64,000 nt of DNA from Exiguobacterium sp. 9-2 (GTDB lineage Bacteria > Bacillota > Bacilli > Exiguobacteriales > Exiguobacteriaceae): assembly GCF_036287235.1 (NCBI RefSeq), contig NZ_CP142850.1, forward strand, positions 2,385,336-2,449,335, written 5' to 3'. A program made the position numbers and the translations under genes. The notes below the pieces were generated by a model, which saw nothing but the letters and a program-made list of their open reading frames with translations, did no database searches and was not told the origin of the DNA. This document shows, piece by piece, positions 1-11,934 of the stretch; within the stretch, counting starts at the first letter, position 1; each line of letters begins with the position of its first letter.

Positions 1-1372
1 ACTTGATGAGACGGTTCATTTCGACCGCATATTCCATTGGAAGTTCTTTTGTGAACGGCTCGATGAAGCCCATAACGATCATTTCCGTTGCTTCCTCTTG
101 TGAAATCCCGCGGCTCATGAGGTAGAACAATTGTTCTTCCGAGACCTTCGAGACTTTCGCTTCGTGCTCGAGCGAAATGTTATCGTTGAGGATTTCGTTG
201 TACGGAATCGTATCCGATGTCGATTGGTTATCCATGATGAGCGTATCACATTCGATGTTCGAACGTGCGCCTGTCGCTTTACGTCCGAAGTGAACGATAC
301 CGCGGTACGTGACTTTACCACCGTGTTTTGAGATCGACTTCGAGACGATCGTCGACGATGTGTTCGGTGCTAAGTGAATCATTTTCGCACCCGCATCTTG
401 GTGTTGGCCTTTACCAGCGATTGCGATCGACAATGTCATACCACGTGAACCTTCACCTTTGAGGATGACGGCTGGGTATTTCATCGTCAGTTTCGAACCG
501 ATGTTACCATCGACCCATTCCATCGTTGCGCCAGCTTCACAGATCGCACGTTTCGTAACGAGGTTGTAGACGTTGTTCGCCCAGTTTTGGATCGTCGTGT
601 AACGGCAGTAAGCGTTCTTGTTGATGAAGATCTCAACGACCGCTGAGTGAAGCGAGTTCGTCGTGTAGACCGGTGCTGTACATCCTTCGACGTAATGAAC
701 CGATGCTTCGTCATCAACGATGATCAACGTCCGCTCGAATTGACCCATGTTTTCCGAGTTGATCCGGAAGTAGGCTTGAAGCGGCGTGTCGACTTTAACG
801 CCTTTTGGTACGTAGATGAACGATCCACCTGACCAGACCGCTGTGTTCAAGGCTGCGAACTTGTTGTCTGTTGGCGGGATCAATTTTCCGAAGTACTCAC
901 GGAAGATATCTTCGTTCTCTTTTAAGGCTGTATCTGTATCTTTGAAGACGACACCGATTTCTTCGAGGTCTTCCTTCATGTTGTGATAGACAACCTCTGA
1001 CTCGTACTGAGCCGAGACACCTGCCAAGTATTTTTGCTCTGCTTCTGGGATACCGAGTTTGTCAAACGTACGTTTGATTTCTTCCGGTACTTCATCCCAC
1101 GATTTCTCTGCACGTTCAGACGGCTTAACGTAGTACGTGATATCGTCGAAGTTCAATTCTGAGAGATCGCCACCCCACGCTGGCATTGCTTGTTCGTTGA
1201 AGATCTTGAGTGATTTCAAACGGAAATCAAGCATCCATTGTGGTTCTTCCTTCATTTTCGAGATCGTTTCGACGACTTCAGTCGTCAAGCCACGTCCAGA
1301 ACGGAAGATCGAGATATCGCGATCGTGGAAACCATATTTATAATCGCCAATTTCCGGCATGTTCTTTGCCAT
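1..1372 (-). CDS. sufB: Fe-S cluster assembly scaffold protein SufB (3' end missing)
   Basis: SufB is the scaffold subunit of the cytoplasmic SufBCD complex on which iron-sulfur clusters are built. The frame runs open from the start to the window edge and ends in the typical C-terminal stretch [12 protein letters not shown], so only a few residues and the stop should be missing. The start at 1372 ([15 protein letters not shown]) is chosen because AGGAGG at 1386-1381 sits 8 nt upstream; an in-frame ATG at 1378 is too close to that site. The family motifs [16 protein letters not shown] and [16 protein letters not shown] are present. It is the last gene of sufC-D-S-U-B, the usual Firmicutes order. 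Confidence 0.96.
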   Translation of the reverse strand, partial: MAKNMPEIGDYKYGFHDRDISIFRSGRGLTTEVVETISKMKEEPQWMLDFRLKSLKIFNEQAMPAWGGDLSELNFDDITYYVKPSERAEKSWDEVPEEIKRTFDKLGIPEAEQKYLAGVSAQYESEVVYHNMKEDLEEIGVVFKDTDTALKENEDIFREYFGKLIPPTDNKFAALNTAVWSGGSFIYVPKGVKVDTPLQAYFRINSENMGQFERTLIIVDDEASVHYVEGCTAPVYTTNSLHSAVVEIFINKNAYCRYTTIQNWANNVYNLVTKRAICEAGATMEWVDGNIGSKLTMKYPAVILKGEGSRGMTLSIAIAGKGQHQDAGAKMIHLAPNTSSTIVSKSISKHGGKVTYRGIVHFGRKATGARSNIECDTLIMDNQSTSDTIPYNEILNDNISLEHEAKVSKVSEEQLFYLMSRGISQEEATEMIVMGFIEPFTKELPMEYAVEMNRLIK

Positions 1373-1408
1373 GTTCATTTCCTCCTCTTACTTGCTTGTG
1401 ACCGAAGT

Positions 1409-4338
<2,930 letters not shown>

Positions 4339-4353
4339 GCTTCCTCCCTCGTC

Positions 4354-5139
4354 TTACGCTTTTGTTTCGATTTCGACGTCTTCGATGCCGAGTTCTTTTT
4401 TAACCCAGTCATAACCTTCTGCTTCGAGACGGTGTGCGAGTTCTTTACCGCCAGACATGACGATTTTTCCGCCCATCATGATGTGGATGAAGTCTGGCTC
4501 GATATAGTTCAAGAGACGTTGATAGTGCGTGATGATCAAGCAGCCGAATTCAGGTGAACGCATTTCGTTGACACCTTTTGCAACGACTTTAAGTGCATCG
4601 ATATCAAGACCTGAATCGATTTCATCGAGAATCGCGATTGCTGGTTTAAGCATCATCATCTGAAGAATTTCGTTACGTTTCTTTTCTCCACCAGAGAAAC
4701 CTTCGTTGAGGTAACGGTGTGCCATTTCTGAAGGCATCTCGAGAAGACCCATTTGTGAATCAAGTTCACGGATGAATTTCATGAGTGAGATTTCATCGCC
4801 TTCTTCACGACGCGAGTTGATCGCTGAACGAAGGAAGTCTGAGTTCGTAACACCACTGATTTCGCTTGGGTACTGCATTGCGAGGAACATACCTGCTTGT
4901 GCGCGTTCATCGACTTCCATGTCGAGGACGTCTTCGCCGTCGAGTGTGACTGAACCAGATGTCACTTCGTACGATGGGTGACCCATCAATGCTGATGCGA
5001 GTGTTGATTTACCTGTCCCGTTTGGTCCCATGACCGCGTGGATTTCCCCGCCTTTGATTTCCAAGTTGACGCCTTTCAAGATTTCCTTGCCGTCGATCGC
5101 GACGTGTAGATCTTCAATCTTCAAGTGTGAAGCCTTCAT
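4354..5139 (-). CDS. sufC: Fe-S assembly ATPase SufC
   Basis: SufC is the ABC-type ATPase that drives shape changes in SufBCD; it is cytoplasmic and does not transport anything. Walker A is GPNGTGKST, the signature region is NEGFSGGEKKRNE and Walker B is AIAILDEIDSGLD. The start at 5139 (MKASHLKIEDLHV) gives the usual length of 261 residues and has GGAGGG upstream; an in-frame start 24 nt earlier would add an atypical extension. It is the first gene of the suf operon. No recognised regulator site was found in the 133 bp upstream. Confidence 0.95.
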   Translation of the reverse strand: MKASHLKIEDLHVAIDGKEILKGVNLEIKGGEIHAVMGPNGTGKSTLASALMGHPSYEVTSGSVTLDGEDVLDMEVDERAQAGMFLAMQYPSEISGVTNSDFLRSAINSRREEGDEISLMKFIRELDSQMGLLEMPSEMAHRYLNEGFSGGEKKRNEILQMMMLKPAIAILDEIDSGLDIDALKVVAKGVNEMRSPEFGCLIITHYQRLLNYIEPDFIHIMMGGKIVMSGGKELAHRLEAEGYDWVKKELGIEDVEIETKA

Positions 5140-5272
5140 GTTAGAATCCCTCCATCTATTCATTTCGTGACTGACGATTCAGAACACGAGCGTTACTAAT
5201 TTAGTATCATTCTAATCTTAAAGAAACATGGCGTATTATTCAAGCGTCATCGCTCGTTGTTTTTTCTCAAAA

Positions 5273-6523
5273 TCATGCGTTTTGTTGAGAATCATTCGAA
5301 AGTTTCACCGGTTCCTCCAGTTCCTCGATCGTCGAAGTCCGATGAATCCGTTGTGACAGTAGGAGCAGTGGTATTCCGAATAATGTCAAGCCCGCTAAAA
5401 TCCCGAAAATCGGTAACGGACGGTCCGCTCCATATAAACTTAATAAATGTCCGCCGGCAATTGGACCGATTGATTGTCCGATCGACGTCAAGCCCATTGC
5501 CCCGAAATAACTGCCCCTTAATTCCGGCTTCGCAAAGCGATCAGTCAAGATGTCGGTCATCGTGAACATCATCACTTCCCCGCACGTGAAGATGAACATC
5601 GCGACGATCATCCACCAGATCGCGTTTGCATTCCCCATGACGAACAGTCCGATCGCAACAGTCGCAATCCCGGTCGTGATCGAAACGAGCGGTGACGTCT
5701 TGACGCCGAACTTCATGATCGGATACTGCACGATCAAGACGGTGATCGCATTGATCGTGATTAAGATCGCATAGAGTGTCTTCCCGCCTTCAAGGAGTGA
5801 CGTCTCCGTCAAGAATTGCGGCAAGGTCGAATTGAACTGACTGTAGCCGAAGACCCCGAAGATGATGCCGGCGAGTGCCAGCGTAAAGGCGATATCCGTC
5901 CGCAACAGACGAACCGTCGCTCCGAATGAGACCTTCTTGCCACCATGTGTCTCAGTGATTGGATGACGTTTAAATAAGAATCCAATCATCACCCCGTATG
6001 CCATATAGACGAACGCCGTGATGTAAAACGTTGCGGACGTATTCCCCGCACTCAGCAGTAAGGCAATTCCTGGTCCGATCGCAGCTGCGATGTTGATCAT
6101 CGCGTAACGAATGTTGAAGACGAATAACCGATTTGCTTCGTCCGTCGTATCACTGATCAAGGCACGAGCGGATGGTTCGAAAATCGAACGACAGACTCCG
6201 TTCAAGGCACTGAGGATGAAGAATGCCCAGAACGTCTCGACTTGCGCGAGTGCGATGAAGACGATCGCGAACCCGATCGTTCCGGCAAGCATCATCGCCC
6301 GGCGACCATACCGGTCCGACAATGTACCGCCGATGAAACTCATAACGAGACTGGCGATCGCCGAAATACTGAGAACCCAGCCGACATCGACCGGATCAAA
6401 CTTCAGAACGGTCGTCATGTAGATAGCGAAAAACGGCATCGTAATGAACGTTCCGAGACGTGAGAAAAACGTCCCGAACAAGACCCCGAGTGTCAACGGA
6501 TGCAGTTGACGTATGCGTTGCAT
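5273..6523 (-). CDS. MFS drug-efflux-type transporter (DHA1-like)
   Basis: This is a major facilitator superfamily protein of 416 residues with about 12 hydrophobic segments. The loop 2-3 motif A appears as GGTLSDRYGRRAMM. Overall it resembles the Bacillales YttB/YqjV type of exporters, which are usually annotated as multidrug transporters; the actual substrate cannot be read from sequence. The ATG at 6523 is preferred because AGGGGG stands 7 nt upstream; a TTG 30 nt further up has no such site. It stands alone between the met operon terminator and the suf operon. Confidence 0.8.
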   Translation of the reverse strand: MQRIRQLHPLTLGVLFGTFFSRLGTFITMPFFAIYMTTVLKFDPVDVGWVLSISAIASLVMSFIGGTLSDRYGRRAMMLAGTIGFAIVFIALAQVETFWAFFILSALNGVCRSIFEPSARALISDTTDEANRLFVFNIRYAMINIAAAIGPGIALLLSAGNTSATFYITAFVYMAYGVMIGFLFKRHPITETHGGKKVSFGATVRLLRTDIAFTLALAGIIFGVFGYSQFNSTLPQFLTETSLLEGGKTLYAILITINAITVLIVQYPIMKFGVKTSPLVSITTGIATVAIGLFVMGNANAIWWMIVAMFIFTCGEVMMFTMTDILTDRFAKPELRGSYFGAMGLTSIGQSIGPIAGGHLLSLYGADRPLPIFGILAGLTLFGIPLLLLSQRIHRTSTIEELEEPVKLSNDSQQNA

Positions 6524-6555
6524 ATGATTCCCCCTAACCCCTGTTTCAGACAAAT

Positions 6556-6588
6556 GAAAAGCATCCTTCCATTATATAGGAAGGATGC
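6556..6588 (-). terminator. Rho-independent terminator of metNPQ
   Basis: A 10 bp perfect stem (GCATCCTTCC pairing with GGAAGGATGC, 8 nt loop) is followed on the minus strand by TTTTCATTT, just past the metQ stop. Confidence 0.88.
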
Positions 6589-6602
6589 CGGCTTCGGTGA
6601 AC

Positions 6603-7430
6603 TTATTTGCTGACTGGAACGACCGCACCTTTGTACTTGTCGAGAATCCAATCTTGGTTTTTCTTTTCGTGTAGAACGTCAAGAAGTGCTGTGACACGCT
6701 TGTCTTTTTCATCACCATCACGTGTAACGATGATGTTGACGTATGGTGAAGACTCATCTTCTGACGCGATCGCGTCTTTCAACGGGTTCAAACCGTTATC
6801 GATCGCATAGTTCGTGTTGATGAGGACTGCGTCGCCTTCATTGTTTTTGTAAGCTTGCGGAAGAAGCGATGCTTCGATGTTCGTCTTGAACTTGAGTTTC
6901 TTCGGGTTCTCCGCGATGTCACCGAGTTGCGCGTCTGTCGTTTTACCGTCTTTGAGTTTGATTAATCCTTCGTTTTGAAGGAACGTCAAGACTCGACCGC
7001 GTTCCGCGACGTTTGAGCTCGTTAAGATCGTTGCACCGTTTGGCAACTTATCGAGTGACTTGTATTTCTTCGAATAGATACCGAGTGGTTCAACGTGGAC
7101 GCCACCTGCGTTCGCAAACTTATACGATTTGTTTTCTTTCTCTTGTTGCTCGAGATACGGCACATGCTGGAAGTAGTTCGCGTCGAGTTCTTTTTCAGCG
7201 AGCGCTTTGTTCGGAAGCACATAATCTTGGAACTTCTTGATTTCAAGTTTGTAGCCTTTTGCTTCATATTCCTTTTTAACGTGCTCGAGAATCTCAGCGT
7301 GCGGTACGTTTGAAGCACCGATGACGAGTGTCTTGTTGTCGCTTCCTGATGATTTTTCGCCACAAGCAGCAAGACTGATTGCTAAAACGGATACAGCGGC
7401 AGTACCTACGAATTTTTTCCAAACTTTCAT
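6603..7430 (-). CDS. metQ: Methionine ABC transporter substrate-binding lipoprotein MetQ
   Basis: MetQ captures methionine outside the membrane and delivers it to the MetNP importer. The 275-residue protein has a lipoprotein signal peptide with lipobox SLAAC, so Cys23 is the predicted lipidated residue. The body matches the NlpA/MetQ family, for example VIGASNVPHAEILEHV and INTNYAIDNGLNP. The start at 7430 (MKVWKK) has GGAGG 8 nt upstream; a TTG 15 nt earlier overlaps that site and is unlikely. It is third in the operon after metN and metP, under the SAM riboswitch. The methionine substrate is supported by that riboswitch. Confidence 0.94.
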   Translation of the reverse strand: MKVWKKFVGTAAVSVLAISLAACGEKSSGSDNKTLVIGASNVPHAEILEHVKKEYEAKGYKLEIKKFQDYVLPNKALAEKELDANYFQHVPYLEQQEKENKSYKFANAGGVHVEPLGIYSKKYKSLDKLPNGATILTSSNVAERGRVLTFLQNEGLIKLKDGKTTDAQLGDIAENPKKLKFKTNIEASLLPQAYKNNEGDAVLINTNYAIDNGLNPLKDAIASEDESSPYVNIIVTRDGDEKDKRVTALLDVLHEKKNQDWILDKYKGAVVPVSK

Positions 7431-7462
7431 GAATGATTCCTCCAATATGAATAAAATTTGAA

Positions 7463-8128
7463 TTAACGTTTATCGATTGCTCGGATCAGTAAGTCCCCAA
7501 TGATTTGGATGACGAAGACGATTGCTAAGATTAAGAGTGTCGCAATGACGATGACATCGTTTTGAGAACGCTGGAATCCTTCGATGAAGGCCATGTCCCC
7601 GAGTCCACCTCCGCCGACTACTCCGGCCATTGCCGTGTAACCGACAAGTGCAACGAGTGTAACCGTGATACCAGAAACGATAGCAGGCAATGCTTCTGGG
7701 ATTAAGACTTTGTAGATGATTTGGAACTTCGTCGCGCCCATCGATTCAGCTGCCTCGATGACACCTTTATCGACTTCGCGAAGTGCGAGTTCAACCATCC
7801 GACCGTAGAACGGTGCGGCTCCTAAAATCAGTGCCGGTAATGCTGCTGTTGGTCCGAGGAACGAACCGACGACTGCTTTCGTAAATGGAATCAATAAGAT
7901 CAGTAAGATGATGAACGGAATCGAACGGAAGACGTTAACGATCAAGCTCAAGATCGAATAAAACGCCCGATTTTTGAACAACAATTCTTCATTTGTCGCA
8001 AACAATAATAAACCAATGATCAAACCGAGAACGAATGTCGAAAGACCAGCGACTGCCGTCATATAGATCGTACTGCCTGTCGCTTCCCACACCATGTCCC
8101 AGTCTAGGTTGTCAAAGAATGAAATCAT
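7463..8128 (-). CDS. metP: Methionine ABC transporter permease MetP
   Basis: This is the membrane permease of the methionine importer (called MetI in E. coli and MetP in Bacillus). The 221-residue protein has about five membrane segments and the permease coupling motif EAAESMGATKFQIIYKVLIPEA facing the ATPase, visible in the EAAESMGA part. It overlaps metN by 4 bp and is followed by metQ. Length and content are ordinary for the family. Confidence 0.94.
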   Translation of the reverse strand: MISFFDNLDWDMVWEATGSTIYMTAVAGLSTFVLGLIIGLLLFATNEELLFKNRAFYSILSLIVNVFRSIPFIILLILLIPFTKAVVGSFLGPTAALPALILGAAPFYGRMVELALREVDKGVIEAAESMGATKFQIIYKVLIPEALPAIVSGITVTLVALVGYTAMAGVVGGGGLGDMAFIEGFQRSQNDVIVIATLLILAIVFVIQIIGDLLIRAIDKR

Positions 8129-9147
8129 CGGTGATCCACCTCCACTTCAACATCACTGGCTTGAAGCTTCGTGATGACCGCTTGTGTTGCTTCTGTTTCC
8201 CCGATTAACTGAATGAACAGCGTACCGAGCGCCCCTTCCTGTGATTGACCGACGTTTCCGCCGATGATATTGAACAGGACGGGTGAATCCTTCATGACTT
8301 CCGCGAGGATCGGACTTTCCGCCGTCGATCCGACGAATGTCAACTGAACGATTTTTCCGGTTGGGTAGCGTTCGCGGAGTTTCGCGAACGTCAACTCGTT
8401 TTCCGATGGCGACGTCAATTGTTTGACGAATTCCTTCGTCATCGCTTGCTTCGGATGACGGAAGACTTCTGCGACCGGTCCTTGTTCGACGATTTTACCG
8501 GCCTCCATGACGGCGACCCGGTGACAGATTTTTTGAATGACGTGCATCTCGTGTGTGATCAAGACGATCGTCAGTTTCAATTTTTCATTGATGTCGACGA
8601 GTAACTCAAGAATCGAGTCCGTTGTTTTCGGATCGAGTGCACTTGTTGCCTCGTCACATAAGAGAACGTCCGGGTTCGATGCCAGTGCCCGAGCGATACC
8701 GACACGTTGCTTTTGACCACCGGATAATTGCGACGGATAGGCTTTTTCGCGTCCATCCAAACCAACGAGTTGGATCAGTTCCGCGACCCGTTCCTTGCGG
8801 CGTGCCTTCGGAAAGCCACCAAGTTCGAGTGGGAACATGATGTTCTCTTCAACTGTTCGTGACCAAAGTAAGTTGAAGTGCTGGAAGACCATCGAGACAT
8901 TCTTGCGGACGCCCCGTAATTCTCTAGGTTTCAGCGATGTCATTTCGACACCATCGATTTGGATCGAACCACTCGTCGGTGCCTCAAGCATATTCAGCAA
9001 TCGGATCAAGGTCGATTTCCCTGCTCCGGAATAACCGATTATTCCAAAAATTTCACCGCGCTCGATTGTCAGATCGACATTCGCGACGGCTTCGACCGCT
9101 CCGCGCTTTGAGCGATAAATCTTTCCTACGTCTTGTAAACGAATCAC
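8125..9147 (-). CDS. metN: Methionine ABC transporter ATP-binding protein MetN
   Basis: MetN is the ATPase that powers methionine uptake. Walker A is GYSGAGKSTL, the signature is YPSQLSGGQKQR and Walker B is VLLCDEATSAL. The C-terminal 90 residues form a NIL domain, which in this family binds methionine and slows transport (known for E. coli MetN). The start is GTG at 9147, with AGGAGG about 7 nt upstream and no better ATG nearby. It is the first gene after the SAM-I riboswitch and its terminator, so expression should fall when S-adenosylmethionine is plentiful. Confidence 0.95.
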   Translation of the reverse strand: MIRLQDVGKIYRSKRGAVEAVANVDLTIERGEIFGIIGYSGAGKSTLIRLLNMLEAPTSGSIQIDGVEMTSLKPRELRGVRKNVSMVFQHFNLLWSRTVEENIMFPLELGGFPKARRKERVAELIQLVGLDGREKAYPSQLSGGQKQRVGIARALASNPDVLLCDEATSALDPKTTDSILELLVDINEKLKLTIVLITHEMHVIQKICHRVAVMEAGKIVEQGPVAEVFRHPKQAMTKEFVKQLTSPSENELTFAKLRERYPTGKIVQLTFVGSTAESPILAEVMKDSPVLFNIIGGNVGQSQEGALGTLFIQLIGETEATQAVITKLQASDVEVEVDHR

Positions 9148-9164
9148 AACTGTCCCTCCTAAAA

Positions 9165-9206
9165 TAAAAAAAGTGCGCGCGTTTTAGAGCAAACGCGCGC
9201 ACTTTT
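9165..9206 (-). terminator. Riboswitch expression-platform terminator
   Basis: A 12 bp GC-rich stem (GTGCGCGCGTTT and its complement at 9191-9202) is followed on the minus strand by seven T. It lies between the SAM-I aptamer and the metN ribosome site, so it should form when SAM is bound and stop transcription. Confidence 0.93.
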
Positions 9207-9223
9207 CAGTACACAAAACCATT

Positions 9224-9331
9224 TGCTCTCATCTCCCAGACTTTTGTCTGCTGGAATTAGCACCACTTCGGATCAGATCCGCGGTTGCCGGGTTTCATCG
9301 GGCCAGTCCCTCCACCACTCTCGATAAGAGT
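9224..9331 (-). promoter_or_regulatory. SAM-I (S-box) riboswitch
   Basis: The minus strand carries the conserved S-box blocks in order: CTCTTATCGAGAG, GGAGGGACTGGCCC, GATGAAACCCGGCAACC, GGTGCTAATTCCAGCAG and CTGGGAGATGAGAG. The first and last blocks pair as helix P1. The element lies directly upstream of a strong terminator and metNPQ, the standard layout of an OFF switch that senses S-adenosylmethionine. Confidence 0.97.
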
Positions 9332-9362
9332 TTCGGTATTAAGTTTGTAGAATATATTCTGA

Positions 9363-9391
9363 ATATTAGCAGGGGTTATTTTTGTTGTCAA
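9363..9391 (-). promoter_or_regulatory. Sigma-A promoter of the metNPQ transcript
   Basis: The minus strand reads TTGACA, 17 nt, TAATAT, placing the start near 9356, about 25 nt before the riboswitch. The -35 box contains the mccB stop codon (TGA at 9390-9388). Confidence 0.75.
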
Positions 9392-10554
9392 ACAGTTTTT
9401 TCAGAAACTTTTTCGAGGAACGTGAAAGCACGCGTTAAGTCTTCTTTCAAATCTTCCGCATCCTCAAGTCCAACTGAAATCCGGACGAGACCGTCCGTGA
9501 TGCCGAGTTCTGCGCGACGTTCTGCTGGGATCGACGCGTGCGTCATCCGTGCCGGAACGGAAATCAGGCTCTCGACGGCACCAAGACTCTCAGCAAGTGT
9601 GAAGAAATGTGTCGCCTCGACGAGTTTTTCTGCGTTCGCTGCTGAACCGACATCAAAGCTGATCATCCCACCAAATCCAGTCGCTTGTTTCGCTTGGATG
9701 TCGTGACCAGGATGCGATGCAAGTCCTGGGTAGAAGATGTTCGAGACGATGTCTTGCGCTTGCAAGAACGCAACGAGATCATGGGCTGTCTCTTCGATCG
9801 CATCCATCCGGATACCGAGTGTACGAAGACCACGGACGAGCAAGAAGCTGTCTTGCGGTCCAAGCACGCCGCCTGTCGAGTTTTGGATGAAGTGCATCTC
9901 TTCGCCGAGCGCATCATCTTTGACGACGACAAGTCCAGCGACGACGTCCGAGTGTCCGCCGATGTATTTCGTCGCACTGTGCAAGACGATGTCTGCACCG
10001 AGCGCGAGTGGTTGTTGATGATATGGTGTCGCGAACGTGTTGTCGACGACGAGTTTAAGATCGTGACGTTTGGCGATCGTTGCGATCGCTGCGATGTCCG
10101 TTACTTTCAACAACGGGTTCGTCGGTGTTTCGACGTAGACGATCTTCGTGTTGTCTTGGATCGCTGCTTCCGTTGCTGCAAGGTCCGTCGTATCGACGAA
10201 TGTCACTTGAATGTTGAACTTCGGTAAGACGCGTTGCATCAAGCGGAACGTACCACCGTAGACATCATCTGTCATGACGATGTGGTCGCCAGACTCAAGC
10301 AAGTGGAAGACGGCATGAATCGCTGCCATCCCAGAACCGAAGGCAAAACCACGTGCGCCGCCTTCAAGATCCGCAATCAATCGTTCGATGCTCGTCCGTG
10401 TCGGGTTCGCTGTCCGTGAGTATTCGTATCCGTCCTTAAGTTGACCGATTTTATCTTGCTTGTATGTGCTTGTTTGATAGATTGGTGGTGTAACGGCTCC
10501 TGTTGCCCGATCGACACCTGTTCCTCCATGAATCAATGCTGTCTTCTTACGCAT
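9388..10554 (-). CDS. mccB: Cystathionine gamma-lyase / homocysteine gamma-lyase MccB
   Basis: MccB is a PLP enzyme of the Cys/Met metabolism family that splits cystathionine to cysteine, ammonia and 2-oxobutyrate. It has 388 residues, the PLP lysine in LHSATKYIGGHSDV and the family start TALIHGGTG. The sequence alone cannot separate a lyase from a cystathionine gamma-synthase or MetC. The neighbours mccA and luxS make the reverse transsulfuration role most likely. The ATG at 10554 overlaps the mccA stop by 8 bp and has AAGGTGG upstream; a TTG 21 nt earlier is less likely. No terminator separates it from the metN riboswitch. Confidence 0.88.
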   Translation of the reverse strand: MRKKTALIHGGTGVDRATGAVTPPIYQTSTYKQDKIGQLKDGYEYSRTANPTRTSIERLIADLEGGARGFAFGSGMAAIHAVFHLLESGDHIVMTDDVYGGTFRLMQRVLPKFNIQVTFVDTTDLAATEAAIQDNTKIVYVETPTNPLLKVTDIAAIATIAKRHDLKLVVDNTFATPYHQQPLALGADIVLHSATKYIGGHSDVVAGLVVVKDDALGEEMHFIQNSTGGVLGPQDSFLLVRGLRTLGIRMDAIEETAHDLVAFLQAQDIVSNIFYPGLASHPGHDIQAKQATGFGGMISFDVGSAANAEKLVEATHFFTLAESLGAVESLISVPARMTHASIPAERRAELGITDGLVRISVGLEDAEDLKEDLTRAFTFLEKVSEKTV

Positions 10555-11470
10555 GAGTTTCGTCCACCTTTTCAAAGATTTGTTGGCTTAAATAGCGTTC
10601 GGCACTGTCTGCGAAGACGGTGACGATCGTACTGCCGGGGTGACGCTTTGCGATATCAAGCGCAGCAACGAGCGCTGCCCCTGCTGAGCTACCGACGAGT
10701 AATCCTTCGCGAGCAGCGAGTGTATGAACCGCGTCAAATGCATCACGGTCAGAAATCGTATGAATCTCATCAACGAGTTCACGCGGAACGAGGCTTGGCC
10801 ATTTCGCTGTACCGATACCTTCTGTCTTATGCGGACCGGCTGGACCACCGTTCAAGACGGAGCCTTCCGGTTCGACGATTGCTGCTTTTGTACCGAGACG
10901 TTGTTTTAAGAAGTCCGCTGTTCCGGCGAACGTACCACCTGAACCACAACCGGCAACGAACCAGTCGATATGCGGTAAGTCCGCAATCAGCTCAGGACCG
11001 AGTGTCCGCTGATACGTGACTGGGTTCTCTTCGTTTTCGAATTGTAACGGAACGTAACTATTCGGAATTTCCTGACCGAGTTCTTTTGCCCGGTCGATGG
11101 CCCCTTGCATATCGAGTTCAGTCGGCGTGTTGACGACGGTTGCGCCGAGTGCCCGCATCAACGTCTGCTTTTCCTGACTGAATTTTTCCGGAACGACACA
11201 GATGACTTGGAGATCGTATTTTTTAGCGGCGAGCGCCAAGCCGATGCCGGTATTCCCGGCTGTCGGCTCGATGATCGTACCGCCTGGTGTCACATGTCCG
11301 TTTTCGATTGCTGCATCAACGAGTTGAATGCCAAGGCGGTCTTTGACGCTGCCCCCAGGGTTCATCCATTCGAGCTTCGCCAAAATGCGCGTACCAGCAG
11401 GCAAATCGAATGAAGTGATCTCGTAGAGTGGTGTGTTTCCGACGAGGTCGCGGACGTTGTTCGCGATCAT
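10547..11470 (-). CDS. mccA: Cystathionine beta-synthase-type enzyme MccA
   Basis: This is a PLP enzyme of the cysteine synthase/cystathionine beta-synthase family, 307 residues. The PLP lysine lies in [11 protein letters not shown] and the phosphate loop is [10 protein letters not shown]. In Bacillus subtilis the homologue MccA (YrhA) joins homocysteine to O-acetylserine to give cystathionine. Here the gene lies between luxS, which makes homocysteine, and mccB, which uses cystathionine, so the same role is inferred rather than plain CysK. The start at 11470 forms an ATGA overlap with the luxS stop; an ATG 18 nt earlier lacks a good ribosome site. Confidence 0.88.
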   Translation of the reverse strand: MIANNVRDLVGNTPLYEITSFDLPAGTRILAKLEWMNPGGSVKDRLGIQLVDAAIENGHVTPGGTIIEPTAGNTGIGLALAAKKYDLQVICVVPEKFSQEKQTLMRALGATVVNTPTELDMQGAIDRAKELGQEIPNSYVPLQFENEENPVTYQRTLGPELIADLPHIDWFVAGCGSGGTFAGTADFLKQRLGTKAAIVEPEGSVLNGGPAGPHKTEGIGTAKWPSLVPRELVDEIHTISDRDAFDAVHTLAAREGLLVGSSAGAALVAALDIAKRHPGSTIVTVFADSAERYLSQQIFEKVDETHA

Positions 11471-11931
11471 CCGAAGACGATGTCCCATTCATCACGACCG
11501 GCAAGCATTTTCTCGGCATAGTGCTTCGCTCCTTTGAGGTCATGTGCGCTCGCAAATCCACATTGGACTTCGTTTTGCGCTGGAATCTCTTCTGCTGCGA
11601 GGACGTCTTTCAACGTCTTCTCAACGAGTTCGCTCATTTTTTCGACCGAGTCGAAGTTCATCATCGCCATATAGAAACCTGTTTGGCATCCCATCGGCGA
11701 GACATCGATGACATCATCCGAGTAGTTACGGATGTTTTCAGCAAGTAAGTGCTCGAGTGTGTGCATCGCACGCATCGGCATTTGCTCAACGTTTGGTTGT
11801 GTGAAACGGATATCGTATTTGACGACTTGGTCCACTTTACCTTCTTTATATCCTGCGACGCGGATGTAAGGTGCTTTGACTTTCGTATGATCCAGGTTAA
11901 AGCTTTCGACGTTCATTTTTTGAAGTGCCAT
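11467..11931 (-). CDS. luxS: S-ribosylhomocysteine lyase LuxS
   Basis: LuxS cleaves S-ribosylhomocysteine into homocysteine and DPD, the precursor of autoinducer-2. The 154-residue protein has the metal site HTLEH near residues 54-58, the third ligand and catalytic cysteine region in [10 protein letters not shown], and the MGCQTGFY block. It starts 3 nt after yrrT, with GGGGGA upstream, and overlaps mccA by 4 bp. Its place inside a reverse transsulfuration operon suggests that recycling of homocysteine to cysteine is its main local job, with AI-2 as a by-product. Confidence 0.96.
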   Translation of the reverse strand: MALQKMNVESFNLDHTKVKAPYIRVAGYKEGKVDQVVKYDIRFTQPNVEQMPMRAMHTLEHLLAENIRNYSDDVIDVSPMGCQTGFYMAMMNFDSVEKMSELVEKTLKDVLAAEEIPAQNEVQCGFASAHDLKGAKHYAEKMLAGRDEWDIVFG

Positions 11932-11934
11932 GAT

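Noticed and set aside
9685-10227. Long antisense reading frames (for example opposite mccB, sufS, fadN, the his genes)
   Set aside because: They lie fully inside well-supported genes on the other strand, have arginine- and serine-rich composition typical of shadow frames and lack ribosome sites.
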